Shown: positions 1 through 14,500 of the stretch, piece by piece
Layout: each line of letters begins with the position of its first letter
Position numbering within the stretch: the first letter of the stretch is position 1
Source of the DNA: Spirogloea muscicola
Lineage: Eukaryota > Streptophyta > Zygnematophyceae > Spirogloeales > Spirogloeaceae
Reading direction: 5' to 3'
Assembly: GCA_009602725.1 (NCBI GenBank)
Contig: WELB01000007.1
Coordinates: forward strand, 969,592-1,033,591
Length of the DNA stretch: 64,000 nucleotides
Notes under the pieces: generated by a model
Seen by the model: only the letters and a program-made list of their open reading frames with translations
Database searches by the model: none
What the model was told of the DNA's origin: nothing
Translations under genes and position numbers: made by a program

Positions 1-2530
1 GCGACAGCGCTGATCTTCTTGGCGGCTTCAAGCCAATTGAGAGCCAGGCCCTTTGCGGCCCCCTCCTGGATACCTTCAATAGATTGTTCCGACGCACTTT
101 CTCCTACCAGGTACCTCCAATAAATGGGGCTGCCAGCTCGAAGTCCATCCTGCTCTCGCTTATTAGCGTGAGCTAATGTCATGGCCAGCTTAATATATTT
201 CGATGTCTTCAGCTGCATTGACTTTCAGTGACATGTACATGGATTACTCTCATATCACCTTCTCTGAGTTGCTGCAGCACAACCATGACTTCCTTGCCCG
301 ATTGCAAAAGTTTGCCGAGAAGAGCAGATGGGCACATCTGCTCAAGGCCTTTGATTTAGCTATGGAGAAAGTATCCGTTTTGCTCAAGGAGAGCAAAGGC
401 GGTCTTCTTCAGCAGGAACAGGAAATGCAAGAAGGTCCCCGCAAGAGAAAGAAGAGGAAGCAGCTTGACAACGCGGTATGCGCTACTTAGTGGTGCCAGG
501 TCATGCTTAAGCTACATCCTTGTCCTCGCACAGGACCATCTACATTTGTGAGTCGTTCTTGTTCTTCTGAGGCTCTGATATTGTGAACTTCTCCCCTCAA
601 ATATGGCAGACAGTAAATGAATGGCGAGACTTCAGGAAGGACCTGGATAGAGTCAAGCGGCAAGTGGAAGCCTCAGAAAATGCATTTGCGTTCTCCTTTG
701 TTGAGGGAGCTCTTGTCAAGGTGCACATGCACAGCCCAGCGTTCACTCATCTGTCTGCTTGCGAGCAGGACAGGGGCGTTCATCACAACCCCTGGGCTGG
801 CTCTGTGACATATCTTTCTTGTTGACTTAGGTGTTGTTGTTCTTTTTGAAATTCTGACTTGCCATTTCCAGACACCTAAAGGATGGGGCCGCACAATCAT
901 TTGCGTTCTGTGTGAAGGCTTTGGTGATGGGAAGATGGCTGCTGCTGGATGAAATTAATCTGGCTCCTGCGGATACCCTGGAGAGGCTGACCGGAGTCTT
1001 GGAAGGAGAGACTGGATCGCTTGCTCTTACTGAACGTGGCGATGTTGCGACTGTGAGTGTGTTTTTGGCTATGTCTAAATGGGTCTAAGAGGGCATCTTG
1101 CACTGTTTGGCTGAGATGGCTCCTCGAGTTGCTCAGTATCGCTTTCAACGAGCTTCATGAAGAGGATCATAGTATCAGCAAGATTTCCGGAAGTGCTATC
1201 TGACATCACCATTTCTGCAAGCAGACAGTGTTTGAAGAGAGCCCCCAGAGAGTGTCCAGAGAGTGTCCAGTCGTTTCGTCAAAATGTCTGCTTATACTTT
1301 TGATGGACATCTGGAGGTCTTGGGGTTTGAGATGCATCCTTGTCTCATGATTTATGCAGGTTGTGAGGCATGAAGGCTTCAGAATTTTTGCATGTATGAA
1401 CCCTGCCACCGACGTGGGCAAGAAGGACTTGCCACCGGGGCTTCGGCAGAGGTTCACTGAGATTTTTGTAGATGAGCTCACAGAACCTGAAGATCTCTGC
1501 CCGATTGTATATCAGGTCAGGCCAGCTGAAGTCCATCAATTACACTGCTTCTTCATTATATCTGCAAATGGAGTCCTGCATGCACATTGTGCACCACAGA
1601 TGCCTCTGCAGTAAACTATTCAGCTGAGTTAGTAGATTCTTGACTTGCCCTTGTTGCAGTATTTGGAAGGCACAAGCCCGTCTCCACCTGTGGATGATGT
1701 AGTAAACTTCTACTTGGCAGCACGGAGAGAAGCTGAGGTACTCCACTGCAGTTTTCAGTTTCGCCACTGTTTCTGCCAGAAAATTCTACCACCATGACCA
1801 GGTCTCAAGTACATACAGTATAGGTCATCCATGCAGATTATGGGGCTGCAACTTGACACCTGCTGTGGAGCAGGAGACACTGCTAGATGGAGCTAACCAG
1901 AGGCCACAGTACAGCCTACGGACTTTGACAAGGGCTCTGGAGTACACAAAGTCTGCTGTGGCAACATATGGCTTCCAGAGAGCCCTCTTTGACGGCTTCA
2001 GCATGTCATTCCTCACGCTCCTTGAGGTATTTGCCTACTTTACAAGCCAGGAGTGTGGCAACACAGACTGGTACACTGCGGTGCATACAGACATGTTCAA
2101 CAATGCCAGCGTTCCATGAGTCACACATTTAAGGAGAGGAGGCTGAGTGGATGAAAGCGTCTGTCTAGCTGTGCTTGGGTTTTGCTTAGTAGACAAGGCT
2201 GAGTGGATGAAAATGGCTGTCTGCCGGTGCTATGTCTGCAGCGCCAGTGCAGGCCGACCATGGAGCACCTCATTGCCAAGCATCTACTGAAGCAAGTGGG
2301 AGACTCCTCGCCCGCCTTCAAGTCGCTCCTCCGCCCTCCTCCTCAGCCGAGCCCTCACCATGTCCTGTTTGAGCACTTTTGGGTTGAGGGCGGAGATGCT
2401 CTTGAGCTTGGTCCCAGTGAGACGGCGGCAGACAGCGCGGGAGGCTACATACTCACCGAGAGTGTCCGGGAGCACCTGAAGAATCTTGCTCGAGCTGTGC
2501 TGGTCCGGAAGTACCCCATTTTGCTGCAGG
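1..2530 (+). other. Midasin AAA2 module (remainder)
   Basis: This stretch holds the part of AAA2 after its Walker A. Exon 1-110 encodes SADLLGGFKPIESQALCGPL and ends at a GT donor. The Walker B exon, about 916-1052, encodes WLLLDEINLAPADTLERL. The sensor exon, about 1359-1515, encodes FACMNPATDVGKKDLPPG and RFTEIFVDEL. The lid region about 1880-2025 contains RPQYSLRTLTRAL. A basic stretch (RKRKKRK, about 440-465) interrupts the module and could act as a nuclear signal, which is inference. All catalytic motifs expected after the P-loop are intact. Confidence 0.9.
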
Positions 2531-5500
2531 TAAGCAGTTTGATGGTGTGCATCTGCGATACATTGTCATGAGTATCATGCTAGATAGCTTATGAGCCAAG
2601 CTCACTGTTGACGCTCTGAAAGTTCTGCATGACCTTTAAGACCTTGTTCGACAACTTGCAGGGGCCCACTTCCAGCGGAAAGACGAGCTTGATTGAGTAC
2701 ATGGCAGGACGCACTGGGCATCGAGCTGTGCGAATCAACAACCATGAACACACTGATCTACAGGTTGATGCCGACAAAACCTGGTCTTTGATGCATTCTT
2801 TTGCTGTCCTTTCTTGTGGCACTGTAGTTTGATTATGCCAGCTCATGCCACCAGCATAATGTGCCATTGGGCACTCTTTGACATGTTACTGTTTGACTCA
2901 AATCCCAGGAGTACCTGGGTTCTTACGTTACGGATACAGCTGGTAGACTTAAGTTCCAGGTCAGTTGCGTCAGTGCACCCATTTGCAGCCCGTGCTAGAT
3001 GTTATCATGCTTGTATTACAGTTTCCTATATGCAGTCACATGCACCTGTTTTGACTATATTTGTCACGTTTCTTACAGTGCATCATGTGCCTGTCATTAT
3101 AACAGGAGGGAATATTAGTGGAGGCCGTCAGGAAAGGCTACTGGATCATCCTGGATGAGTTGAATCTGGTAGAACTTTGTGCAAGGCTTTGGGCTCATTG
3201 ATGTGTATCTTATCTGCTTATCACTCAATGTGATAAGGTAGTCTGCGGGTTGACCTGTGACAATGGCATGTTGTCGCACACAGGCTCCGTCAGATGTCTT
3301 GGAAGCCCTCAACAGGCTCTTGGACGACAACCGCGAGCTCTTCATCCCAGAGCTGCAGGCATGAAAGTTCTTAGCCTGCTTGTTGTTCTGCTTCATTGTT
3401 TCTGAGAGAAGCCAAAGGAGGCCCAGATCTCAGTAATGAAGCTCCTTGTTGACTTCTACATGCTGGGGTGCTTCACGCTTGACAGATGACCATCAAGCCG
3501 CATCCTCACTTCCTGCTATTCGCTACCCAGAATCCCCCTGGCATCTATGGGGGCCGAAAGGTGTGCAATTGTGCCAGCTTGTGGCTTGGACGGAAGACCG
3601 AATGTAGCTTCTCATGACTCGACACAAGGATCTTGAGTCAGCTCACTCATTTAGCATGGATTGCGTTTCGAAGTCCTTGTGCATGCATGCATTCATTGCT
3701 TGCCTGTAGCATTGCAGGTACTGTCAAGGGCGTTCAGGAATCGCTTTATGGAGCTCCATGTTGATGACATCCCTGAATCTGAATTGAGAGTGATCCTAGA
3801 GAAAAAGAGCCTCATACCTGGGAGGTAGGCTTGCCCAGAAGCTTCAAGGCATTCAACTTCTATTGGAACGTTCTGAATTGCACATTCTCTGCCATCAAGG
3901 AGACAGGAGCATCAGATGACTGATGTGGCAATTCTGCTTCCACTTGGCATCATCAGTAACACCAACACTCTCCTCATCTCTCGTAGCTATGCAATGAAAA
4001 TGGTCGAGGTGATGAAGGAGCTGCAGCGCCACCGGCAACAGAGTCAGATGTTTGCTGGCAAGCATGGCTTTATCACAGCCCGGGATCTCTTTCGCTGGGC
4101 TGACCGGCATGCCAATGTATGTATAAGTTACAGTCTCTTCTGAGATCATCTCTTTGTACTTACCCTGAACTGCCTGAAGAGTCACCTCATTGGAAGGGTC
4201 ACCTCATTGGTATGGACAGTATGCACAATGCACACGTCTTCTGATTTAGCCAGCTCTGAGGAGCAGGGTTATGAAGAGCTGGCCACAAACGGGTACCTGC
4301 TCCTGGCGGAGCGGCTCAGGAGTGATACAGAAAAGGCAGTGGTGCAGTCTGCTCTGGAGAGGCAGCTCCGAGTGCAGCTCAACCCAGCGGCATTTCATGA
4401 GGTCAGTGTGCACATGTTTCAAGTTCCTCTGTAAGTTCTTAAAGTCTTTGTGCTGTGCTGTAAGCAGGCACATTGTCTTGCTAAATAAGTGGCTCACAAA
4501 TTGCAAGAAAATGGTGGCTCATTGTGCTGTAGCCGGCAGAGTGTTCTTGTAGTATGTGTATCAAGGACGGTGAGAAAGATGAGGGCTCGAAGTTTTAGAG
4601 ACTGACTTCAAGAAGGCATACAAGTACTTGGTCGTGATATGCGTTAATATATGAGATGCTCTTTGTGCCATAGGAGTGTGCTATTGCACAATTCGACCTG
4701 CTGAGGGAGCGGGTTGCTGCAGCTGACATGGCTGCCACTCTTGGAAGGTCTGTCCTACTTGAACTGTTTACTTGACCATGTCTTGATGCCTGCACCCTGT
4801 ACGCTCCATGTGCTTTTGTAAGGTTTCATGACCAGTCGCAGAGTCCTGCATACAAGGGTCACCAGTAAAGTAAGCATATGAGGGCCACTTGTCCCTCAAG
4901 CAATCGAGGTCCTTTGGTCGTGCAGTTGGTGAGTGCAACTTGGAGTTGTGCAAGCTGTGCAGTCTTGCTTCCTGATTTCTGAAAGCAGAGGTTGCAATCT
5001 TAGGATTGTTTGGACGCGGAGCTTCAAGCGCCTCTTCAACCTCGTAGAGCGGTGCTTGCACCACAACGAGCCAGTGCTGCTGGTGGGTGACACTGGCACC
5101 GGAAAGACGACCGTCTGCCAACTGCTGGGGCTGCTCCGCCAGCAGCAGCTGCATGTTCTCAACTGTCACCAGCATACAGAGACCTCGGACTTTCTTGGTG
5201 TAAGTTGTTCTGCTTCTTGTGCTGAGCAGTGGGCTTCAGCACATCATCTTGTGCAACTTGAATGTTGCTGTGATTGCTTGCGACTAGGACCTGAAGACCC
5301 ATCGGACGATCATGAAGATGCAATTTACTTTGTCTGGCCTTGACGTGACAGGGGTTTCACCCTATTCGTGACAAGGACAGAATATGCTCCCAGTTCTCTT
5401 CACTCTCTGCTGGTTTGATCGCTTCCAAGACATTCCAATCTGTGAATACCACCAAGGTAAGGATTGAACCTGCAGTGGAGTCAACCATTACATGTCCATC

Positions 5501-8500
5501 CTTGTGGTACTTGTCAAGCTTACCAGCGTCGTCTTTTGAGATGTCAACATGAGTCTCATGTTGCTCTCTACATTGCTGCTGAGGTTCTGCAGAGGTGCGC
5601 GATAACCATAATTGCTGGTTATGCAGGTCCTACCTGGTATTGAGAATGCTTCTGCCACTCTGGCAGCAGCAAGGGCCGCTGTTCGGACCATGGAGGAGCA
5701 GACGAAGGTTGGAGAACTGGGGCCACGAAAGACACAGCTTCCTGCAGGTTCGGTGGACACGGGCTTGGTGGACTTGAGGCGGAGAGTGAGCGAGATGGAA
5801 CAGCTGCAGCGGAGCTGGCACTCACTGTTTGCGTGGCACGACGGCCCGCTAGTCACAGCCATGAAAGACGGGAACATGATCCTTATTGATGAGATATCAT
5901 TGGCCGAAGACAGCATCTTGGAAAGACTCAACAGTGTGCTGGAGCCTAAGCGGCTGTTGGTATGCTTGAAAGCCTGCATTGCAGCATCTCATGTGAACCA
6001 CAAGCGACCAGCTTCTACTTATTTATCACTTTGTCTCAAGAACATGGTCTTTACCATGGTACTTTGGTGACATGCATGTTAGAAATAGTGTCTCAATTTA
6101 TTGTTTAGCACAACCAAGTTGTGCTGAAACCACGACGCTGCTGCTTTCTATAGGTGCTTGCCGAGAAAGGGGGCGAGGAGGTGGAGGAGTTATTTGCAGC
6201 TCCATGTTTTCGCTTGCTGGCAACAATGAATCCCGGAGGAGACTTTGGGAAGAAGGAACTGTCCCCAGCTCTCAGGAACCGATTCACCGAGATTTGGGTC
6301 CCCGCACTTACAGACATAGCAGACCTTCGTTCAATTGTCCAAGACAGGTATAAGCATCACACTTCAGCTGCAGCGCTTTATACTAACAGCTTCTACACAA
6401 TAGACATCGTATTGAGCAAGTCAGAAGTATCTCAGACCCAACCAGGAACAATCAGGATTCCAATGACAAATTGCTTGCTCCTTTCCAGGCTACAAAATTC
6501 AGGACTGGAGGAGCTTTTGGAGCCCCTCCTCCAATTTTGGCAGGTGCTTGATTTGTGGGCATGGCAAGCAGTTACTTTAGGAGTAGGGAGGGTGATATTA
6601 CGAACAGCGTGGTCATTGCATTCACATGTTTGTTGCCTCAAATGCTGCGCATCAAGCGGTTTAGTAATTGCAAGAGCACATACTTTGAATCAGCACACAT
6701 TGGGAGACACATTGAGTATGAGCACTAAATATGTGGCATACACCTTGATTGCAATATGCTTACGTAATAATCGATTACCAGGCCAAGCACCTATTTGGCT
6801 GTCATTGTGTGCAGTGGTGTCAGATGCTACCACAGAGCAGCAGAGTCCTCTCCATCCGAGACCTGCTGTCTTGGGTGACCTTCATCAAGAGAGCTGAGCC
6901 GTCCATTGGGAAGTGGTTGGCTTACGCTCACGGAGCGCATCTTGTTCTGCTGGACGGGCTTGGCCTTGGTATGAGCGCATGACAGCTATAAAGTAATACA
7001 GCCTTCTGCATGTTACAGTCTGCATTCTGCATTCTGCAGTTTGGATGTTGCATATTGCAGTTGCATTTTGCAATTTGCACTTGCTCGCTAGCCTAAAATC
7101 ACGTCGTCAGAATTAGCATGCATCTTCTGTTCAACATCTGCCTACGTGGTAATTTAGTTGTCACCCAGCTTGTTAATGCTGGAATTCAAATTGACAGGGA
7201 TGGGGCTGGACGAAGAAGTTGCATCGCAGCTCAGGGCCAAGTGTTTCCAGTTCCTTCTTGGGCAGATACCTCAGGTCTGTGCCACATTCAAGCTGTATTC
7301 TTCTACACCAGAAATTGAGACGCTTTCACATTCCTTCGATTGAGAAGTATGTTCAGCAACCTACAGATGGATGTTTGCAGGAAGCTTGTATTTTACGAAT
7401 CCCGCTTTATTGTTCCATCACAGGAGCACAGAGCAAGAGTTGTCGGGTCATGCAAGCCCTCCAGATTGCCTTCCGCTGATGGAGATAGCAGCGGAAGAGA
7501 CATGAAGGGCCCTGACATGGACATGTTTGGAATAGATCCCTTCTTCATTGCAAAAGGTCAGTCATAAGGTCCTTCTATGGTTGGTTGACTCCACCGAAGT
7601 GCACAAGAGTTGTTGGCTATCAAAGAAGAGTGCAGGGGTGTTAAGTCATTCTGCGCTATCGTATGCGGCTTACTCGCCCTTTTTAATTACAGTAAGACTG
7701 AATTGTGGTTCACTTGCGCTCGTCTGTGAACACACCTTTCAACCAGGCTCACATGCCATTAAGCGGGACATGTTCAACATGGCAGCACCAACAACAAGCC
7801 GTAATGCCATGCGCGTACTACGTGCCATGCAGCTCCCTAAAGCTGGTGCGTAACGTGCTCGCAGATCAATGCCTTATGTTGACTTGACTGTGAGCATCTA
7901 AAAGCAATGGAAGGACGTCAAGTTTTCTAGACTGTCACATTCCTTGCTTCCAGACCAGCAGAAAATTAGCATCGCTTTAGTGCAAAGCATTCGCATAATC
8001 ATACCTGGTACAACCAGTGGTGCAAACAGTCTGGTCTGAGTCAGCTATCTAAGGAGGACCAGCTTGTGCTCCTCATAACTGCAGTTTTAGTGGAGGGCAG
8101 CCCAGGGATAGGCAAGACCAGCCTGGTGTCAGCCATTGCTGCCGCATCAGGCCATCAACTTGTGCGCATTAATCTCTCAGAGCAGGTCTGTTCACATCAC
8201 CTCCTGTTTACTTCACAGCTAGCTATTTTGCACTTAGAGGTGCTAAAGAGTGCTTGTTGAATCAACTCTTAGTCCAGCATTGCTGGTGCTAGCATGTAAG
8301 AGGCCGAGGCACTTACATCCATTGCCTTCATGAGGATATGCAGACCGACATGATGGATCTGCTGGGGACTGATTTGCCTGTGGACGGTGGCCGAGGGGGC
8401 GAGTTCGCATGGTCTGACGGCGTCTTCCTTCAGGTTTGCTTGGCTGGACTGAAGCAGCCCTATGGCCTTATGAGGCACTGACTATTGTTTGGTTCCATGA

Positions 8501-11500
8501 CATTTTTGTGTCGATGGATGTCATGATCCCTACTTGCGGCTGCTGACTAGTGTCATGCAGCCGCCACCCTTAGTGGTCAAGTTATCTCTTGAGTGGTTTA
8601 AGCTTTCCGTCTCCTTTGTATTGTGTCCAATACATTGAGCAGGCGTCTTATACCCATCACCCCCTCTGGAATATCCTTGCCTCAATATAAGCAACCAGAA
8701 TCTTTAATTGCATGACAGGCTCTGAAGGCGGGTGACTGGGTGCTCCTCGACGAGCTCAACCTGGCCTCCCAGTCCATTTTGGAGGTAAATTCTGTGTCCT
8801 CAATTGAGCAAGCATTAAAATTTTGCATTGAAGATGCCACTTACTCATTGTCAAAGCTAGATTGTCTTGACTCCTCAGCAGCAGCTTCCCTAACTTTGTG
8901 CCTCATGTATTCCAGTGCTCCTTTGTTTTTCTTTCCTTCCTTGCTGAGCTTCTGTTAGAAGCTTGTGTTATGTAAGCCAGGCTGTACTGACAGGTAGCTG
9001 AAATTTGCCAGGGCTTGAATGCTTGCCTGGATCATCGAGCGGAGGTGTATATACCAGAGCTTGGGAAGTCTGTCAAGTGCCCCCCTTCCTTCCGGATCTT
9101 TGCCTGCCAGAATCCGTTGCAGCAGGGAGGCGGACGGAAGGGACTCCCAAGATCATTCCTCAATCGATTCACCAAGGTCATGAATTAGCATCTTGAATGC
9201 CTTGTGAGGAAAAATTTTCAGTTACAACAATCTCAATCTACAACAATCTTAAGGCTGTCATCACCGCGTAGGACTTGCCGAGATGGTTGCCCAAAGCTGC
9301 AACCAAGAATATCAATTGGGTGATGCTAGCTCATATTTCTGTCCTTCTCATTGTTACTACTATTGCAGGTCTACGTGGAGCTCTTGGAGAGCCAAGACCT
9401 ATATTTCATAGCAGCAGCCCTTCACCCTGGACTCCCTGAGCAGCAGCTTCTCAAGATGATAGACTTCAACCAGCATCTGTACCAGGATACGATGGTCGCC
9501 AGAAAGTATGGCCATGCCGGAGCCCCGTGGGAGTTTAATTTGCGAGACGTGCTTCGGTGGTGCAGCCTCGTTGAGCAAGGTCAGTGGGACGCTCGACTTC
9601 ACCCTGCTCTTTGTTGGCAACGCCATTGCTGCAAGATCCTGCTTGTGCAGTTGCAGATGGTCATTAACTGTTTAATTGTAATGTGATGTAAGGTAAATGT
9701 AATTTAGTGTATCTGTGCTATTTATAAATGTCTGTCAACATGCGTTTGGATCCTCTCCCAGAAGGACCAAACGGGAGCCCAGCACAGTTCCTCGACCTTG
9801 TGTACCTCCAGCGCATGCGGACGGCCGAGGACCGCCGCCAGGTGCTCGCGCTCTTCCAGCGGATCTTCCAGGAGAGCGTGCAGATTGAGACCCATCCAAG
9901 ACTCGTCCTGACCTCCGAGGAGCTCCGAGTCGGCTCGGCAGTAGTCCAGCGCATGCAGGGGACCTGCGGGGCGTCCGAGCCGGCAGCTGCACCTCCACAG
10001 CTTCTGCCGGGTGCCATGAACGCGCTGGAGAATCTAGCGCATGTGGTTCGTCAGGGCTGGATGTCCATCATTGTTGGGCCGGCAGCAAGCGGCAAGACAT
10101 CCCTGGTGCGCCTGCTCGCCCGCCTCGCAGGCGCGCGCTGCCACGAGTACGCGCTCACGAGCAGCACGGACACCACGGAGCTCCTCGGCTGCTTTGAGCA
10201 GCGCGACACGTCGCAGGCCCTGCGCCACCTCGAGGGCAGGGTGGCGGAAGCGGTGGAGTCTGCCTGCGGCACCTTATTGTCATCAGCCGAAGATTCTCGG
10301 CCTAGTGGCAGTCTGCATCAACAGCATCTCCAGGGCTATCAGAGGCTGCAGGTGAGCTTTGCACAACTAGGCAGCCTTCCAGCCCTCCTTCTTGTCCCAG
10401 TGTGAGGAGCCAAGGACCTGCTCTTGTGCCCATGAGCGTGCATGGTTTAGTCTTGACGACATGGCTGGCTTCTGTAGAACCACTGTGATCAATGGCTTGC
10501 GTCACGCTGTGTCACAGGGCCTGTGGGCCAGCTTCAAGCAGAAGGCCCGCTGTGCTGAGCAAGACACAGACTTGAGCAGCAAGCCAGAGGAGCAAGTCAA
10601 GGTGGAACAAATCTTGGCGTTGGACAGCGTGATGGAGGAGCTTGGGTCTGTCGCCAAGTATAGCAATTGTGAAGCATTCTCAGCTCCTGCCATAGAGCTG
10701 AGGGCGGAGCTATGTGCTTTGAGAGAGGCTGCCGGCCTGAGCAACGTGGGACGCTTTCAGTGGGTGGATGGCGTGCTGCTGAAGGCCCTCGAACGAGGCG
10801 ACTGGGTTGTCCTCGACAATGCTAATTTCTGCAATCCAAGCGTAAGGACTAGGCCCCAATTGGCCGTATCGTGCAAGTCTGCTACTTCAGAGAGCAGTAG
10901 CCTTATTGTACAATCAGACATGAGAATTGATGCAATAAGTCCTCTTGCTTTTGCCTCCAGGTGCTAGACAGGCTGAACCCGCTTCTGGAGCCGGGCGGCT
11001 GCATCCTGGTGAACGAGCGCGGCATGGTCGGAGGCCGTGCCGTGGTTGCGACGGCGCACCCGCGCTTCCGCCTCTTCCTCCTCATGGACCCTGCGGCGGG
11101 CGACGTTTCTCGCGCCATGCGCAATCGTGGCGTTGAGATATTCCTCCTCCCGCCCGACTGGCAGAAGGATGGCCCCGAGGAGCCCCTTGGTGCTGTCCTC
11201 GACGCCCACAGTACCACCAGCTGCCAGCTGCTGGTGGACCTTGGCTTGTACCGGCGCACTGAAGGCCCACTGCCACTGACACCCACAGACACCAGCTTCA
11301 GGGACTGCTTGCGCATCCTGGCACTGGCCGGCATCCCGGGCTGGCATCTTCCAGCGGCCATGAGCGGCGCGCACGAAGAGGCCTTGGCCTTGAGCAGGAC
11401 TGTGACCACGCGTGAGCTCGCTCACTGGGCCTCCCTGAGGTCCGCGCTCCTGGTGCAGGGCACACCCTCAGACCGCAGCTTCGCATCTAGTTGGCTCCAC

Positions 11501-14500
11501 ACATACCGGCGTCACTCCAGCGGCACACTCGATGGCTCTGCGCTGCAACACGTCTTCGATCGCCACATGCATGATGGTCAGATTAGTCTGCCAGAAGCCC
11601 TTGGCGTGTCCTTGGCAGTACCGCTGCAGGCGGTGCTGCACGATCCAGAGGCCACCAGAGTCTTGAGCGAGGGCCATCTCCTGGCGGTTACCGCCGTGAC
11701 GAGCATTGTGCGACGTGCTTCAGCACTCTGGCGCGACCTGGTGCAGCTGCAGGGCCCCGAGAAGGCCGCCTCTCAGTGGCAACAGCGGCAGATGTTTCTG
11801 AGTCGCTTTGTCCCTGCCGATGTTCTCCAGTCCCACCTCATGGCGTCTCAGGAAGAGGTGCTCTGTCGAGCTGCCGAGGTGGAGGACCTTCAGCTTCGAT
11901 ATGCTGGGCTATGGTTTGTAGAGCTCGCAGACTCAGCTGATGCTCCAATAAGGCTGCAGATGCTGGAGGCATGGGCGACAGTCCTGCAGGGCTCAACAAG
12001 TGGTGCTGCAAGCATGCTCGGGCGGCTAGCTACAGCATATGCTGCAGAGCTGGCGCACCCAATCTCAGTGGAGGTCCTGAAGCAGCAGCCAGCTGAGAGC
12101 GCCAACCTCATGCGAGCTCTGGAGGCGCTGCGAGCCGCCCTTTGGCAGGGCTTGGAGGAGGCCGACGTCCTGAGAGCAGTGCCGCAGGGGTCAGGCGGGA
12201 GCCCCATCCAACAGTCTTTCCGGTACTGCACGCGGCTGGACGAAAGGCGGATGTTTCAGATATCGCATGCCATGGTGGCGGTCCTGTACCCGCTCTTCTG
12301 CAGCCTTCGGCAGCTCGAGCAGGTCGCTCTTGTAGAGGCTGTGAGCAACGTCTGGAGTCCCCAGTTGCATGTTGCGTTCATTGCAATGCTCGAGTGGCAT
12401 GCGGCAATGTGGCGCCTAGTCTGCGAGCTGGAGCTCGACAAGACAGCTTTCCTGCTCACATGGCGGAGCCTCAAGGCAGCCCTGATGGAGCTGCTCGGCT
12501 ATGTCAAGCAGATGGGATTTTCCGAGTCTGATAATCGGGTCCGCTCACACCTCACTCTCAGATGTTTCTTGCCCTGCTTTGTTCAGCCAAGAATGCCTGC
12601 AGACTGGCACGTCTATACAACACTAAGAGTTTGACAGGATAATAATGGTCAGAGAGATGTGCTCAGAAAGATGTGATCTGACATGCAGGTCCAGGGCGTG
12701 GCACAAGTTGCACACATGTTGGACCAAGCTTGGGGCCTTGCTGGTGGCCCAGCTGGTCAGCCGCTGCTGTTGGAACACGGCGGTCACCCTCCTGTGGCAC
12801 CCTCGCTGGAGCTCTTTGAGGAGGACGCCCTTCTGCTGGCAGTCTGCGAAAGTCTGAGCACCCACCCTCTGCCAGGTACCAAGTTGCCGGTTTACATCAA
12901 TCAGGATGAAGCACATCAATTGCTCAAATTCCGGTTTTTTGGGTCCTGTCCTGACATCGAGAAACATGGCTGGCAGATGGCGACAGAGCATGGGTCGCGA
13001 GCATCAGCACGCGCACGCGCTGGTTGGCCTTGGAAGGCCTTTCCCTACTGCGCTGGTACAGCCAGCTCAGGGCAGACGCCACGACGTGCTCCCTGGTTCC
13101 CGCAAAGACCTTCGAAGTCGGCGTCCTCCTCAGGTCTTCGGAGGTATGTGACTCCTGCTTCTCTCATAAGGCCCCAATCACTTACCAAAAGCAGTCCTCA
13201 TTGTGTAGCAGTATCTCGGCACAGCTTATTGCAGCTCCATCCTAACAGCTTTACTAAAACTGCAGCTTGTGGAGGAGCGAGTACAAGCAGAGAGGGCAAG
13301 TTACTCTGCACCTCATTGGTGTGACCTTGTCCCGACCACGGAGTCTGTAGTGGATGATCGGCGGGAACAGGGAGGCCCGCTGCGATTCCCAGCCAGCCTG
13401 CTGAGGTGGCCCAGCTCGAGGACACTGTGGTACCAGTTGCTGCCGCTGCTGGACCAGACAACGCTGGTGAGAGACCTGGACTTGCTCGCGAGGCTTGCGA
13501 AGGCCGTGTATGTCTGCTCCAACAATGGCATGGACACCCATCAGTGCACATACGATCAGGTATTTACTTGCTCCACTCAACAAATTTTTCCAGCTTTGCA
13601 TGATTGTGATACTTCTATTAATAAGTAGTGTTTGCATGTATTATCATCAAATTGGCTGCCCAAAGGCCTTGCTTGTTGACTTAGCAGGTAATTATTGAAG
13701 ACTTGAAGGAGGCGCTGGATTATGGTTTGGCAACGTCATCTCGATCGCCAGCGGACTTCGTGCCCCACCAGCACCTCATATGGCTCATGCAGGCTCGCCA
13801 AAGCCAGCAAGTCTCAGGTGACCCCCGAAAGGCGTTGTGCTGCACCCAGCATCATGATGCATCCCAGTTGTCTACGTTGACATCCAAGATTCCCCGGTGT
13901 ATTACATTGGTCAGCTGTGAAAATTCACCATTTGCAGAGACTTGCTTGAGATGCGGAAGAAAGACACTCAACAAGCTCAATTCTGAACATCTGCCCAGTC
14001 CTTGATGTACAGACACAGTAGGCGATGCCCAGGTTATGCGAGTGATGGTGCAGGAGCTGTGGTACCGGTGGCATGCAGCTAATTGGCAGAACACATTAGC
14101 CAATGTGCCACCTTCACTTGTCAACGACCAGGATCCTGTCTTGGGGCAGGGCCTCCTGCTTGGAGCTGGGAGCAGGGTTGGTGCCGTCTCCTAGCTGCAG
14201 CTGCCCAGATGTTCACTGCCATGGTCACTCTATTTAATATGTGCTACCAACAGAGTTCCTCCGTTGTCAGATTTGTCCATGAGATCAATCTTCAAATTGC
14301 GGGTGCCTAATCTGCCTGCAGATCGGGTTCCTGGATGTCCACTGAGCATGTTGTGTCCTGGTGATGAGCTGCTTGGGTGCACACTTGTCGTTTGCCCCTG
14401 CTAGGCGGTGCTACTAGCAGTTATGATGAAGCACGGCTAATTTTTGCAGTGTGAAATGGTCTCTTTTGCAGCAATTTGCACAATTTGCAGCGACCGCAGG

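Noticed and set aside
7005-7085. TGCATTCTGCA-rich tract as a tandem repeat element
   Set aside because: It is a short, irregular low-complexity patch in an MDN1 intron with no defined unit.
10804-10842. Non-canonical Walker B (DN) in AAA6 as a mutation
   Set aside because: The same replacement is typical of midasin AAA6 in other eukaryotes, so it is not a defect of this gene.
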